Made by a program: the position numbers and the translations under genes
Source of the DNA: Lachnospiraceae bacterium
GTDB lineage: Bacteria > Bacillota > Clostridia > Lachnospirales > Lachnospiraceae
DNA length: 64,000 nucleotides
Reading direction: 5' to 3'
NCBI GenBank assembly: GCA_900168235.1
Contig: FUZG01000001.1
Coordinates: 124,001-188,000, forward strand
The notes under the pieces: model-generated
Databases searched by the model: none
What the model was told of the DNA's origin: nothing
The model's input: only the letters and a program-made list of their open reading frames with translations
Part shown: in pieces, positions 24,631 through 34,697 of the stretch
Numbering within the stretch: position 1 is the first letter of the stretch
Layout: every line of letters begins with the position of its first letter

Positions 24631-27066
24631 TTATGATCTGAGCTCGATTCCGAGTCCGTTCAGACCGTTGAGAATCTTCTTCATTGCGGAGTTGACCTCG
24701 TCATCTGAAAGTGTCTTCTCAAGGTTTCTGAAGGTCAGTGTGTATGCTACTGACTTGAAGCCTGCCTTGATCTGATCACCCTCATAGATATCAAAGAGCT
24801 TCATGCTCTCAAGGATCTTTCCGCCTCTCTGGCGAAGAACCTCGTCGATCTGTCCTACAAGTACTTCCTTCGGCACAACCATGGAGATATCACGGGTAAC
24901 TGCCGGGAACTTTGCGATTCCTGTAAACTTACGGTCAAATGTCGCACGCTTAACAACCTCAGGAAGGTCAAGAACTGCAACATATACTCTTCCGCCAAGT
25001 GAGTAGTTATCGCAAACCTGCGGATGAACTTCACCCATGAAACCAATGACCTGTCCATCATAGAGGATATTTGCCTGACGTCCGGGATGCAGGAAAGTCT
25101 TTCCGCTCTTCGGATCATAGGAAGGAGTCAGCTTCATTCCAACCTTACCAAGGAACTCTTCTACTACACCCTTAAGTGTGTAGAAATCTCCCTCACCATA
25201 AGAACCAAGTGTCAGCTGTGTACGCTCATCCGGGTAGTCATTAAGAGGAAGCGCCTTCGGAAGATAGATATTTCCGATCTCATAGAGCTTAACGTCTTTA
25301 TTTCTACGGTTGTAGTTTGTAGCGAGGCTTGTAAGCATACCATTAAGTGTCAGAGTTCTCATGATAGAGAAGTCCTCACCAAGAGGATTGCTGATAGCGA
25401 TCGCCTGTCTCTCCGGAGCATCTGCCGGAAGAAGGAGCTTATCAAATACCTTCGGGCTCTCAAAAGAGTATGCCATTGCGCCTGAATAGCCTGCGAACTC
25501 AGCAACGTTACGTGCAACATCCTCTACACGCATCTTGAAAGTCTTCTTTCCGCTGTTTGCGCTGGACGCAGGAAGAGTTGTCGGGATATTCTCATAACCA
25601 AAGAATCTCGCAACTTCCTCACTGGAATCAGCAAAGCCGAGAAGATCCTGACGGAATGTCGGACATACAAGGTCGCCTGTGCTCTCGTCATACTCAACTT
25701 CGAGTCTGTTGAAGTACTCAATCATATCTTCCTTAGAAATATCTGTACCAAGATACTGATTGATACGCTCAGGCTCAAACTTAATGCGTACTTTCTCAGG
25801 AAGCTCTGTGTGAACATCAACTACACCCTTAAGAACTGTACCGCAATTCAGCTCCTCAACAAGCGTACATGCGCGGTTCATAGCATCGAGTGCATTGTGA
25901 GGATCAAGTCCCTTCTCAAAGATACCGGAAGCATCTGTACGAAGACCCACGCGCTTTGAAGACTTACGGATATTCGGACCGTTAAATGTAGCAGCCTCGA
26001 AAAGAATATCAGTAACATTCTCAGTGATCATGGAATTTTCTCCGCCCATGATACCTGCGATACCGATTTCCTTCTCACCATCACAGATCATAAGAACATC
26101 GTGATCCAGATTTCTTTCCTGTCCGTCAAGAGTAGTGAACTTCTCACCATCCTTAGCACGGCGAACTACGATCTTTCCGCCTGCGATAGTGGACAGATCA
26201 TACGCATGCATAGGCTGACCGTATTCCATCATTACAAAATTTGTGATATCTACGATATTGTTGATGGGACGGATACCTGCAGCGCGAAGGCATTTCTTCA
26301 TCCACTCCGGTGACTCACCGATCTTTACATTCTTTACAACACGTCCTGTATAGCGTCTGCAAAGGTCTGTGTCCTCTACTTCTACGCTAATGTAATCAGA
26401 AGAGCTCTCAGCTGCGTCTGCACCTGTCTCACGAACTTCAGGATAAACAAACTTTTTATTAAAAGTAGCTGCTGCCTCACGCGCGATGCCCATTACCGCA
26501 TAGCAGTCAACACGGTTTGAAGTGATCTCGTACTCAAAGATAGTGTCGTGAAGGCCCATGAGCTCGATCGCATCACTTCCCGGAACTGCATCGTCAGGGA
26601 GGAAATAAAGTCCGCTCTCCGGAGCATCGGGGAATACTTCTCTGGAAGAACCAAGTTCCTCAACAGAGCACATCATGCCATAGCTGTCTACGCCGCGAAG
26701 CTTGCCTGCCTTGATCTCGATACCATCTTCCGGAAGAGCGCCGCCGTCATGACCGCCTGCAACCTTTCCTCCGTCAAGAACAACGATAACCTTCTGTCCC
26801 TTATCACCAACGTGTACATTCGGCGCACCTGTAACGATCTGAACTGTCTCAGATCCCACATTTACCTGACATACAACGAGCTTCTCTGCATCGGGATGCT
26901 TTTCAACAGACAGGATCTCACCTACAACAATCTTGGAGAGATTCTTGTCCAATCTTTCAAAGCCTTCTACTTTTGTACCGGTAAGTGTCATCCGGTCTGT
27001 ATATTCCTGATCAGTGCATTCAAGGTCAGGCACATACATTTTTATCCAATTTAATGAAGTATTCAT
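24631..27066 (-). CDS. pheT: Phenylalanyl-tRNA synthetase beta subunit
   Basis: The 811-residue subunit has the tRNA-binding OB domain at residues about 40-150 (VGEILSVEKHPDAEKL, VVCQVNVG), the B3/4 editing domain (residues about 210-390), a B5 domain and the FDX-ACB domain at the C-terminus (FPAVTRDISMVV, LRQRGGKILESMKLF, VAYTLTFRNLEKTL). Length is normal. It follows pheS by 40 bases in the same direction under the T-box at 28191-28420. Confidence 0.97.
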   Translation of the reverse strand: MNTSLNWIKMYVPDLECTDQEYTDRMTLTGTKVEGFERLDKNLSKIVVGEILSVEKHPDAEKLVVCQVNVGSETVQIVTGAPNVHVGDKGQKVIVVLDGGKVAGGHDGGALPEDGIEIKAGKLRGVDSYGMMCSVEELGSSREVFPDAPESGLYFLPDDAVPGSDAIELMGLHDTIFEYEITSNRVDCYAVMGIAREAAATFNKKFVYPEVRETGADAAESSSDYISVEVEDTDLCRRYTGRVVKNVKIGESPEWMKKCLRAAGIRPINNIVDITNFVMMEYGQPMHAYDLSTIAGGKIVVRRAKDGEKFTTLDGQERNLDHDVLMICDGEKEIGIAGIMGGENSMITENVTDILFEAATFNGPNIRKSSKRVGLRTDASGIFEKGLDPHNALDAMNRACTLVEELNCGTVLKGVVDVHTELPEKVRIKFEPERINQYLGTDISKEDMIEYFNRLEVEYDESTGDLVCPTFRQDLLGFADSSEEVARFFGYENIPTTLPASSANSGKKTFKMRVEDVARNVAEFAGYSGAMAYSFESPKVFDKLLLPADAPERQAIAISNPLGEDFSIMRTLTLNGMLTSLATNYNRRNKDVKLYEIGNIYLPKALPLNDYPDERTQLTLGSYGEGDFYTLKGVVEEFLGKVGMKLTPSYDPKSGKTFLHPGRQANILYDGQVIGFMGEVHPQVCDNYSLGGRVYVAVLDLPEVVKRATFDRKFTGIAKFPAVTRDISMVVPKEVLVGQIDEVLRQRGGKILESMKLFDIYEGDQIKAGFKSVAYTLTFRNLEKTLSDDEVNSAMKKILNGLNGLGIELRS

Positions 27067-27106
27067 ACTTGTTTACTATCTCCTCTATAGGTTAAAAATC
27101 CACGTA

Positions 27107-28129
27107 TTAGAACTGCTTTAAGAATCTGATGTCGTTTTCATACATGAGACGCATATCGTCGATCTCATACTTCAGAAGAGCGATTCTCTCAAGACCTACA
27201 CCGAAAGCAAATCCCTTGTACTTAAGCGGATCAATGTGACTCATCTCAAGCACATGAGGGTGAACCATTCCGCATCCGAGGATCTCGATCCATCCTTCGC
27301 CCTTACAGAAACGACATCCCTTTCCGCCGCACTTAAAGCAGGAAACGTCCATCTCTGCAGAAGGCTCAGTGAACGGGAAGTGATGAGGGCGGAACTTAAC
27401 TTTTGTATCCTCACCGAAAAGCTCTTTCGCAAACTCTGCAAGAGTTCCCTTTAGATCCGCAAAAGAAACGTTTTCATCAATTACAAGACCTTCTACCTGA
27501 TGGAATACAGGTGAATGTGTAGCATCAACTTCGTCTGCACGGTAAACGCGTCCCGGGCTGATCATACGGATCGGGATCCTGCCCTTTTCCATCTCATGAA
27601 CCTGAGTACCACTTGTCTGAGTACGGAGAAGCATCTCTCCGTTTATATAAAATGTATCCTGCTCGTCCTTTGCCGGATGATCTGCAGGGATATTCAGTGC
27701 TTCAAAGTTGTAGTAATCCTTCTCAACTTCCGGTCCCTCTACTACTTCATAACCAAGTCCGATGAAGATTCTCTCCATCTCTTCCAGTGCTACCTGGTTC
27801 GGATGACGATGACCGATAGCAGAACCCTTTGCAGGAAGTGTTACATCGATAGTCTCAGATGCGAGCTGAACTTCTCTTGCCGCAGACTCAAGCTTAGTCT
27901 TTGCTTCTTCCATGGCTTTTTCGATCTCTGCGCGGAGCTCGTTTACCATCTGTCCAACCTTCGGACGATCCTCAGCTGCAACATCCTTCATTCCCTTTAA
28001 TACAGCAGTAAGTGAGCCCTTTTTACCAAGAACCTCTACTCTTACGTCATTCAGACGATCGAGATCGATGCTCTCAGAAATCTGACTGAGCGCATGTGCT
28101 CTGATCTCTTCCAATTTTTCCTTGATCAT
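27107..28129 (-). CDS. pheS: Phenylalanyl-tRNA synthetase alpha subunit
   Basis: From the ATG at 28129 (GGAAAGGG upstream) the product has 340 residues and begins MIKEKLEEIRAHALSQI, the coiled-coil tRNA-binding arm. The class II core follows: HPNQVALEEMERIFIGLGYE, DTFYINGEMLLRTQTSGTQV (motif 2 region), PVFHQVEGLVID, PFTEPSAEMDVSCFKCGGKG and FAFGVGLERIALLKY (motif 3). A Cys4-like insert is in the last part. A longer frame from 28285 would be read through the T-box and is rejected. It precedes pheT. Confidence 0.97.
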   Translation of the reverse strand: MIKEKLEEIRAHALSQISESIDLDRLNDVRVEVLGKKGSLTAVLKGMKDVAAEDRPKVGQMVNELRAEIEKAMEEAKTKLESAAREVQLASETIDVTLPAKGSAIGHRHPNQVALEEMERIFIGLGYEVVEGPEVEKDYYNFEALNIPADHPAKDEQDTFYINGEMLLRTQTSGTQVHEMEKGRIPIRMISPGRVYRADEVDATHSPVFHQVEGLVIDENVSFADLKGTLAEFAKELFGEDTKVKFRPHHFPFTEPSAEMDVSCFKCGGKGCRFCKGEGWIEILGCGMVHPHVLEMSHIDPLKYKGFAFGVGLERIALLKYEIDDMRLMYENDIRFLKQF

Positions 28130-28190
28130 AATTCCCTTTCCAGCCTCTAAACAGCTAAACAACAATTCTTCCTTTGCACTAAAAAACACA

Positions 28191-28420
28191 AAAAGGGCAG
28201 TACCGCAAGGGACGGAAGTCTTTCCGCGGTACCACCCTATTTTTCCTATTTTGAAGCTGTAATACAGCCAAATGCACAGGAACACTCATCAGCTTAACGC
28301 GCTGTCACGTCCTTTGGCAGTTTATATGACCGCCTCCGGCAGCTCCGCATGTGAATATCTTCCCGGTCGTGTCAAGTGAAAGCTCTCAGCCGACGACTTT
28401 CCTCTCTGGTCAGGTATCTC
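28191..28420 (-). promoter_or_regulatory. T-box riboswitch of pheST
   Basis: The T-box sequence AGGGTGGTACCGCG is present at 28225-28238. The terminator stem (28191-28240) pairs AGGGTGGTACCGCGG with CGGTACTGCCCTT and is followed by a T run. Upstream is a stem I region with CAGAGAGG at its base and a UUC triplet followed by A at 28353-28355, which fits a Phe specifier. Uncharged tRNA-Phe would favour the antiterminator. The exact 5' boundary is uncertain. Confidence 0.9.
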
Positions 28421-28440
28421 CGGTATCTTAAAATGCATCA

Positions 28441-28534
28441 ATGCCTTTTTCCATATTTACTGAACTATTTTAATGTGATAAAGCATGTATGTCAAGTCAT
28501 ACACGGCTTACTTTATGATGTAAGGGTCAAAAGT
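28441..28534. other. AT-rich spacer
   Basis: This stretch between the T-box and the repeats has no coding frame that I support. Confidence 0.4.
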
Positions 28535-28572
28535 GTTACTGTTCACTCGCTTTCAGCTCGCTCACGTAACGG
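28535..28572. repeat. GTTAC...GTAAC palindromic repeat, copy 1
   Basis: GTTAC, then CACTCGC, TTCAGCTCG and CACGTAACG. A matching unit lies at 38631-38667. The outer GTTAC and GTAAC are inverted. Confidence 0.7.
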
Positions 28573-28682
28573 ATTTTGCCAATTAAATCGCCTATGGCGA
28601 TGGGCAAAATCCAATGGCTGTTCCACTTTTTTGGTCGTAAACACCGCAGTAAATGCTCCGTTTACGTCTGAACTGTAACTCA

Positions 28683-28864
28683 AAAGTACTTTTGCCCCTT
28701 ACTGATGACACGAATTGCTTCGCTTCTTTATGAAGCTTACGCAATTCTAAAACACTCGCATTCCGCGTAATTACGCTACATGCTCGTGTTTTGCGGGTCC
28801 CAAATAAAAAATCCTTTATGAGCAAGCTCAATAGGATTTTTTACTTTTGCCCCTGTCATCACTT
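28683..28864. repeat. Intergenic repeat, long copy
   Basis: The left block (AAAGTACTTTTGCCCC, ACTGATGACACGAATTGC) and right block (TTTTTTACTTTTGCCCCTGT, CATCA) match the short copy at 24459-24546. TGATGACA near the left end and TGTCATCA at the right end are inverted. Confidence 0.7.
28806..28842 (-). terminator. Terminator of serA
   Basis: AAAAAATCCT and AGGATTTTTT pair, with an inner GAGC/GCTC step, and a T run follows on either strand. It lies 17 bases after the serA stop, inside the long repeat copy. Confidence 0.85.
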
Positions 28865-30025
28865 TATCACACGTACTCTGTAAACATCCTCAAGAGCGTT
28901 GAGCTTCTCAAGCACTTCATCTGAGATAAGTGAATCCAGATCGAACATTGCAACCGCGTACTCCTTCTTGGACTTGGAGTTAAGGTTTGCGATGTTGATG
29001 CCTGCATCACCGAATGCAGCAGTGAACTTTGTGAGCATGTTTGCCTTGTTCTTGTGGAAGATCACAACTCTTGCTGCACTCTCTGCTTCACCAAGGTCGA
29101 TAGCAGGATAGTTTACGGAGTTCTTGATATTTCCGTTCTCCATGTACTCACGGAGTTCCTTAACTGCCATTACTGCGCAGTTATCCTCAGACTCCTCTGT
29201 GGAAGCTCCGAGGTGCGGTGTTACGATACATCCCTCTGCACCTACTGTTGTAGTATTCGGGAAGTCACTTACATACTTTCTGAGCTTGCCTACCTTAAGC
29301 GCTGCTACTACAGATTCCTCATCAACCAGCTCATCGCGGGCAAAGTTCAGGATCACTGCTGTATCCTTCATAAGCTTTATTGCCTCAGCATTGATCATGT
29401 GACGTGTGGAATCAAGAAGCGGAACATGGATAGTGATGTAGTCGCAGTTTGCGTAGATTTCCTCAACCTTCAACACATGCTTGATGGAGCGGGACAGATG
29501 CCATGCTGCATCAACAGAGATATACGGGTCATAACCATAAACTTCCATGCCGAGATTTACAGCTGCGTTTGCAACCTTTACGCCGATAGCACCGAGACCG
29601 ATTACACCAAGCTTCTTGCCTGCGATCTCAGTTCCTGCGTAGTTCTTCTTCTGCTTCTCAGCAGACTTTGCAACGTCAGCATCGTTGATACCCTCTGTAT
29701 TGAGCCAGTTGATACCGTCAACGATACCGCGGGAAGCATAAAGCATACCTGCGATAACAAGCTCTTTAACACCGTTTGCATTTGCTCCCGGAGTATTGAA
29801 AACAACGATACCCTTTTCAGCACACTTTTCAAGCGGGATATTATTTACGCCTGCACCTGCACGTGCAACTGCCAGCAGCTTATCCGGCAGATCCATGTCA
29901 TGCATCTTGGCAGAACGGACAAGTACGCAGTCTGCATCCTTGAAATCGTCGCACTGTACATATCCGTCTCCAAATTTATCAAGTCCGATCTTTGCGATAG
30001 GATTCAGTGTATGATATTTGAACAT
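28859..30025 (-). CDS. serA: D-3-phosphoglycerate dehydrogenase
   Basis: The 388-residue enzyme makes the first committed step of serine synthesis. It has the dehydrogenase domain (VARAGAGVNNIPLEK, VIGLGAIGVKVANAA Rossmann loop, VTPHLGASTEESEDN with the catalytic His) and a C-terminal ACT regulatory domain from about residue 320 (HKNKANMLTKFTAAFGDAGI). An Arg-Asp-Glu stretch FARDELVDEE is also intact. The start at 30025 is chosen because GGGTGAG lies just before it; a GTG nine bases upstream overlaps serC. The serC stop at 30031 leaves a 5-base gap. Confidence 0.95.
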   Translation of the reverse strand: MFKYHTLNPIAKIGLDKFGDGYVQCDDFKDADCVLVRSAKMHDMDLPDKLLAVARAGAGVNNIPLEKCAEKGIVVFNTPGANANGVKELVIAGMLYASRGIVDGINWLNTEGINDADVAKSAEKQKKNYAGTEIAGKKLGVIGLGAIGVKVANAAVNLGMEVYGYDPYISVDAAWHLSRSIKHVLKVEEIYANCDYITIHVPLLDSTRHMINAEAIKLMKDTAVILNFARDELVDEESVVAALKVGKLRKYVSDFPNTTTVGAEGCIVTPHLGASTEESEDNCAVMAVKELREYMENGNIKNSVNYPAIDLGEAESAARVVIFHKNKANMLTKFTAAFGDAGINIANLNSKSKKEYAVAMFDLDSLISDEVLEKLNALEDVYRVRVIK

Positions 30026-30030
30026 TTTTC

Positions 30031-31113
30031 TCACCCATTCTTCTTTTCAAAATCAGCCATAAACTCAACAAGCTTCTGAACGCCTTCCTTCGGCATAGCA
30101 TTGTAGATGGAAGCTCTCATTCCGCCTACGCTTCTGTGACCCTTGAGGTTTACGAAGCCTGCCTCTGTAGACTCAGCGATAAACTTCTTATCGAGATCAT
30201 CATTGCCTGTTACGAAAGGAACATTCATGAGAGAACGGCTTGCCTTCTCAACTGTGCCCTTGAACATCTGTGACTGGTCAAGGAAGTTGTAAAGGATAGC
30301 TGCCTTTTCCTCATTCTTTGCCTTCATAGCTGCGAGACCGCCCTGCTCTTTAAGCCACTTGAAAACAAGTCCGCAAGTGTAGATGGTGTAGCACGGAGGT
30401 GTGTTGAAAAGACTGTCTGCATCAGCCTGTGTCTTCCACTTCAGCATTGTGGGTGTTCCCGGCAGGACATCGTCTGTGATGAGATCATCACGAACTACTA
30501 CGATGGACATACCTGCAGGTCCTACGTTCTTCTGAACACCGCCGTACAGTACAGCATACTTGCTGATATCGTGAGGCTCGGAAAGGAACATGGAAGATAC
30601 ATCTGCTACCAGATCCTTGCCCTTTGTGTTCGGAAGCTCAGGGAATCTTGTTCCGTAAATAGTATTATTCTGGCAGATATATACATAATCTGCGTCATCA
30701 TCGATCGGAAGATCTGAACAGTCCGGAATATATGAGAAGGTCTTGTCCTCTGATGAAGCGACAGCCCTTGCATCACCATACTTCTTTGCTTCCTGCCAGG
30801 CTTTCTTTGCCCACTGACCTGTGATAATGTAGTCAGCCACCTTATTTTTCATAAGATTCATGGGGATTGCGGAAAACTGTGTCCACGCACCACCCTGCAG
30901 GAAGAGAACCTTGTAGTTATCCGGAACTCCCACCAGCTCTCTGAAGTCCTTTTCAGCAGTCTTGATGATCTCATCAAACCACTTTGAGCGATGGCTCATC
31001 TCCATGACTGACTGTCCGGATCCATGATAATCCAACATTTCTTCAGCACATGTCTTAAGAACCTCTTCCGGCATCATAGCCGGGCCAGCGGAAAAATTGT
31101 AAACTCTGCTCAT
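30031..31113 (-). CDS. serC: Phosphoserine aminotransferase
   Basis: The 360-residue PLP enzyme acts second in serine synthesis. It starts MSRVYNFSAGPAMMPEEV and contains LFLQGGAWTQFSAIPMNL, DVSSMFLSEPHDI with the PLP-binding Asp region, the Lys-containing YGGVQKNVGPAGMSIVVV and NTPPCYTIYTCGLVFKWL near the end, all characteristic of SerC. It lies directly upstream of serA. Confidence 0.97.
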   Translation of the reverse strand: MSRVYNFSAGPAMMPEEVLKTCAEEMLDYHGSGQSVMEMSHRSKWFDEIIKTAEKDFRELVGVPDNYKVLFLQGGAWTQFSAIPMNLMKNKVADYIITGQWAKKAWQEAKKYGDARAVASSEDKTFSYIPDCSDLPIDDDADYVYICQNNTIYGTRFPELPNTKGKDLVADVSSMFLSEPHDISKYAVLYGGVQKNVGPAGMSIVVVRDDLITDDVLPGTPTMLKWKTQADADSLFNTPPCYTIYTCGLVFKWLKEQGGLAAMKAKNEEKAAILYNFLDQSQMFKGTVEKASRSLMNVPFVTGNDDLDKKFIAESTEAGFVNLKGHRSVGGMRASIYNAMPKEGVQKLVEFMADFEKKNG

Positions 31114-31163
31114 TGCTCTTCCGTCTCCTTACTATAAAAATTTCATTAAATGCTAATGCATCT

Positions 31164-31192
31164 ACTGTATCACCACAGATACATTTTATCAA
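31164..31192 (-). promoter_or_regulatory. Likely serC promoter with a palindrome
   Basis: On the minus strand TTGATA (31187-31192) and TACAGT (31164-31169) are 17 bases apart. Inside lies TGTATC-N6-GATACA (31166-31183), which overlaps the -10 and could be an operator. The regulator is unknown. Confidence 0.4.
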
Positions 31193-31262
31193 CATAAAGT
31201 TTTATTCCTCTATCACTGCGAAGCGATAAAATAAATACAACTTTTTGTACCTAAAATTTATT

Positions 31263-32960
31263 TTATTTCATTTCTTTCTCTGCATTTTTCTTTGCGAGAT
31301 CTGCTTCATCGAAAGCTTCGGAAATCGATTTCCCCGGCGCTACCATGGGATATACGCTGTCATCCTTATCGATCACGCACTCGATGAGTACAGGCCCGTT
31401 ATATTTGATCGCTTCCTCGATAGCCGGAGCCACTTCCTCTTTCCTGGTGACGCGGATAGCCTTACAGCCGAGCCCCTCTGCGACCTTACAGTAGTCTACC
31501 TTATCTGTAAGGATGGTCTGCGAGTAGCGCTTTCCGTAGAAAAGCGTCTGCCACTGACGAACCATTCCTAGAACCTCATTATTAATCACGATATCGATGA
31601 CCGGGATATTGTAACGGCTCGCGGTCGCAAGCTCGTTCATGTTCATACGGAAGCATCCGTCACCGCCGATATTTACAACGATATCATCAGGACATCCGAC
31701 CTTTGCTCCGATCGCAGCTCCGAGACCGTAACCCATTGTTCCGAGACCGCCGCTGGTGATAAAGTGTCTGGGCTTTCTGAATCTGTAGTACTGGGCTGTC
31801 CACATCTGGTGCTGTCCTACGTCAGTTGTCACTACAGCCTTTGAATCTGTCACACGGTCAAGCTCCTGGATCACAAACGGACATGTCAGACGGTCCTTTG
31901 AGTAATCCAGCGGAAATTCCTTTTTAAGCTCATTTAAATGCTCATTCCACTCAGCATTCTTTTTCTCATGAACAAGCGGTGTGAGCTCCCTGAGAACATG
32001 ACGAAGATCTCCGATAAGACTTGATGTAGTACGGATATTTTTATTGATCTCTGCGGCGTCGATGTCGATATGCAGGATCTTTGCATGAGAAGCAAATTTC
32101 TTTGCATTACCCACAACACGGTCAGAGAAACGTGCTCCAAGGGCGATAAGAAGGTCACATTCACTTGCTGCCTTATTACTGGTCTTGGTTCCGTGCATGC
32201 CTATCATTCCGGTATAAAGCGGATTAGTCGCATCAAATGCGCCCTTGCCCATAAGAGTATCGCAGACCGGACAGTTGATCTTTTCAGCAAATTCCTTAAC
32301 TTCCATCGAAGCATCGGAAAGAACGGCACCGCCTCCGAGATATATAAGCGGTCTCTTTGAATTATTTATAAGATGTGCCGCCTCTTTAAGCTGTTCCACG
32401 GTATAGTGATTCTTTCTTTCCGCCTTGGAACCTTTCTTATTCGTAAACTCGGTCTTATTTGCAGTTACATCCTTCGTAACGTCCACAAGCACCGGACCGG
32501 GTCTTCCTGACTTTGCGATCTCAAATGCTCTTCTAAGAGTATCTGCGAGCTTTTTTACATCCTTTACGATGTAGCCATGCTTTGTGATAGGCATGGTCAC
32601 ACCGGCGATATCAACCTCCTGGAATGTATCTTTTCCAAGAAGAGGGAGATTCACATTCGCTGTGATCGCTACCATCGGAACAGAATCCATGAATGCTGTA
32701 GCGATACCTGTTACAAGATTTGTGGCACCGGGACCTGATGTAGCCATGCAGACACCGACTTTTCCGGTTGCTCTTGCATATCCGTCTGCTGCATGGGATG
32801 CACCCTGCTCATGACTTGTCAGGACGTGACGGATTTCATCCGAATGTTTATAAAGCGCATCATATACATTAAGGATCGCACCGCCCGGGTATCCGAAAAC
32901 GGTGTCAACTCCTTCTTCTTTTAATACTTCTACGATTATTTCAGCACCTGTGAGCTGCAT
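31263..32960 (-). CDS. ilvB: Acetolactate synthase large subunit
   Basis: The 565-residue enzyme joins pyruvate to hydroxyethyl-TPP in branched-chain amino acid synthesis. It has VFGYPGGAILNVYDALY at the N-terminus, the HEQGASHAADGYARATG block, and the TPP-binding GDGCFRMNMNELATASRYNI followed by NNEVLGMVRQWQ. Length fits the biosynthetic enzyme. No small regulatory subunit gene (ilvN) lies in the window. It is the last of a leuB-ilvD-ilvB run. Confidence 0.95.
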   Translation of the reverse strand: MQLTGAEIIVEVLKEEGVDTVFGYPGGAILNVYDALYKHSDEIRHVLTSHEQGASHAADGYARATGKVGVCMATSGPGATNLVTGIATAFMDSVPMVAITANVNLPLLGKDTFQEVDIAGVTMPITKHGYIVKDVKKLADTLRRAFEIAKSGRPGPVLVDVTKDVTANKTEFTNKKGSKAERKNHYTVEQLKEAAHLINNSKRPLIYLGGGAVLSDASMEVKEFAEKINCPVCDTLMGKGAFDATNPLYTGMIGMHGTKTSNKAASECDLLIALGARFSDRVVGNAKKFASHAKILHIDIDAAEINKNIRTTSSLIGDLRHVLRELTPLVHEKKNAEWNEHLNELKKEFPLDYSKDRLTCPFVIQELDRVTDSKAVVTTDVGQHQMWTAQYYRFRKPRHFITSGGLGTMGYGLGAAIGAKVGCPDDIVVNIGGDGCFRMNMNELATASRYNIPVIDIVINNEVLGMVRQWQTLFYGKRYSQTILTDKVDYCKVAEGLGCKAIRVTRKEEVAPAIEEAIKYNGPVLIECVIDKDDSVYPMVAPGKSISEAFDEADLAKKNAEKEMK

Positions 32961-32987
32961 GATCTATCACTCCTGTTTCTGTTTTTC

Positions 32988-34664
32988 TTATCTAAGTTCT
33001 TCCGGGATCTCCAGAACCGCACCGCGGTTACCGCTTGTAACGAGCTTCTGGTAACGTGCAAGATAACCTGTTGTTACCTTCGGTGCTCTCGGCTTCCAGT
33101 TCTTGCGTCTCTCAGCCAGGACTTCATCGGAAACCTGAACATTAAGTGCATTGTTCGGGATATCAACCTTGATGATGTCCCCCTCTTCGATGAGGGCGAT
33201 AGGACCGCCTACTGCTGCCTCAGGAGATACATGTCCAATGGATGCTCCTCTGGAAGCTCCTGAGAAACGTCCGTCTGTGATGAGTGCTACGCTCTCACCA
33301 AGTCCCATACCCGCAATGGCACTTGTAGGATTCAGCATCTCTCTCATTCCCGGTCCGCCCTTCGGTCCTTCGTAACGGATAACGACTACATCACCCGGAT
33401 TGATCTTTCCTCCGAGGATAGCGCTGATAGCATCTTCCTCACAGTCAAATACTCTTGCAGGACCTTCATGTGTCATCATTGACGGAGCAACCGCAGATCT
33501 CTTTACGATACCTGTATCCGGTGCGATATTTCCCTTGAGGACTGCGATACCACCCTCATTCATGTAAGGATTCTCAATAGGACGGATAACCTCAGGGTTC
33601 ATGTTTACCGCATTCTTGATATTTTCTCCTACTGTCTTTCCTGTAACAGTCATACAGTCAAGGTTCAGCAGATTCTTTTTATTAAGCTCGTTCATAACGG
33701 CATATACACCGCCGGCTTCATTCAGATCCTCCATGTAGGTCGGGCCTGCCGGAGCCAGATGGCAAAGGTTCGGTGTGCGGTCGGAGATCTCATTCGCGAT
33801 CTCCATATTGAGCTCTACCCCTGCCTCGTGCGCGATAGCAGGCAGATGAAGCATTGTATTTGTTGAGCATCCGAGTGCCATATCCATTGTCATGGCATTC
33901 ATGAAGGCATCCTTGGTCATGATGTCTCTCGGACGGATATTTCTCCTGTACATCTCCATTACAGCATATCCGGCCTGCTTTGCGAGACGGATTCTTTCGG
34001 AATAAACTGCCGGGATAGTTCCGTTTCCGCGAAGTCCCATACCAATAGCCTCTGTGAGACAGTTCATGGAGTTTGCAGTGTACATACCGGAACATGATCC
34101 GCAGGTCGGACATACATGCTCTGCAAAGTAGTCAAGCTCTGCTTCATCAATACGGCCTGCAGCCTTTTCACCTACAGCCTCAAACATGGATGAAAGGGAA
34201 CGCTTCTTGCCGTGAACATGACCTGCGAGCATAGGGCCGCCTGATACGAATACTGTAGGGATATTAACGCGGGCTGCTGCCATCAGGAGTCCCGGAACGT
34301 TCTTGTCACAGTTCGGGATCATTACCAGTGCATCAAACTGATGAGCAAGAGCCATACACTCTGTTGAATCAGCGATGAGGTCACGGGTAACGAGGGAATA
34401 CTTCATTCCGATGTGGCCCATAGCGATACCGTCACATACAGCGATAGCCGGGAATACTACCGGAGTTCCGCCTGCTTCTGCAACGCCGAGCTTTACAGCC
34501 TGTGTGATCTTATCGAGATTCATATGACCCGGAACGATCTCGTTATAGGAGCTTACGATTCCGACTAACGGTCTTTCCATCTCTTCTTTTGTGTATCCTA
34601 ATGCGTTAAAAAGACTTCTTGCGGGAGCAGCCTGGTCTCCCTTTTTAACGTTATCACTTGTCAT
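32988..34664 (-). CDS. ilvD: Dihydroxy-acid dehydratase
   Basis: The 558-residue Fe-S enzyme makes the keto acid precursors of valine and isoleucine. Cluster ligands are visible in [20 protein letters not shown] and [19 protein letters not shown]; the C-terminus holds [18 protein letters not shown] and [20 protein letters not shown]. It sits 27 bases from ilvB and 33 bases from leuB. Confidence 0.97.
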   Translation of the reverse strand: MTSDNVKKGDQAAPARSLFNALGYTKEEMERPLVGIVSSYNEIVPGHMNLDKITQAVKLGVAEAGGTPVVFPAIAVCDGIAMGHIGMKYSLVTRDLIADSTECMALAHQFDALVMIPNCDKNVPGLLMAAARVNIPTVFVSGGPMLAGHVHGKKRSLSSMFEAVGEKAAGRIDEAELDYFAEHVCPTCGSCSGMYTANSMNCLTEAIGMGLRGNGTIPAVYSERIRLAKQAGYAVMEMYRRNIRPRDIMTKDAFMNAMTMDMALGCSTNTMLHLPAIAHEAGVELNMEIANEISDRTPNLCHLAPAGPTYMEDLNEAGGVYAVMNELNKKNLLNLDCMTVTGKTVGENIKNAVNMNPEVIRPIENPYMNEGGIAVLKGNIAPDTGIVKRSAVAPSMMTHEGPARVFDCEEDAISAILGGKINPGDVVVIRYEGPKGGPGMREMLNPTSAIAGMGLGESVALITDGRFSGASRGASIGHVSPEAAVGGPIALIEEGDIIKVDIPNNALNVQVSDEVLAERRKNWKPRAPKVTTGYLARYQKLVTSGNRGAVLEIPEELR

Positions 34665-34697
34665 TTCTGATTCCTCCTGTATTCAAAAACTATTGGC

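Noticed and set aside
28592..28831. 79-codon minus-strand frame between pheS and serA
   Set aside because: It consists of intergenic repeat sequence and contains no convincing protein features.
29054..30079. 341-codon frame opposite serA
   Set aside because: Its Cys/Leu-rich product mirrors the codon pattern of serA on the other strand; no ribosome site.
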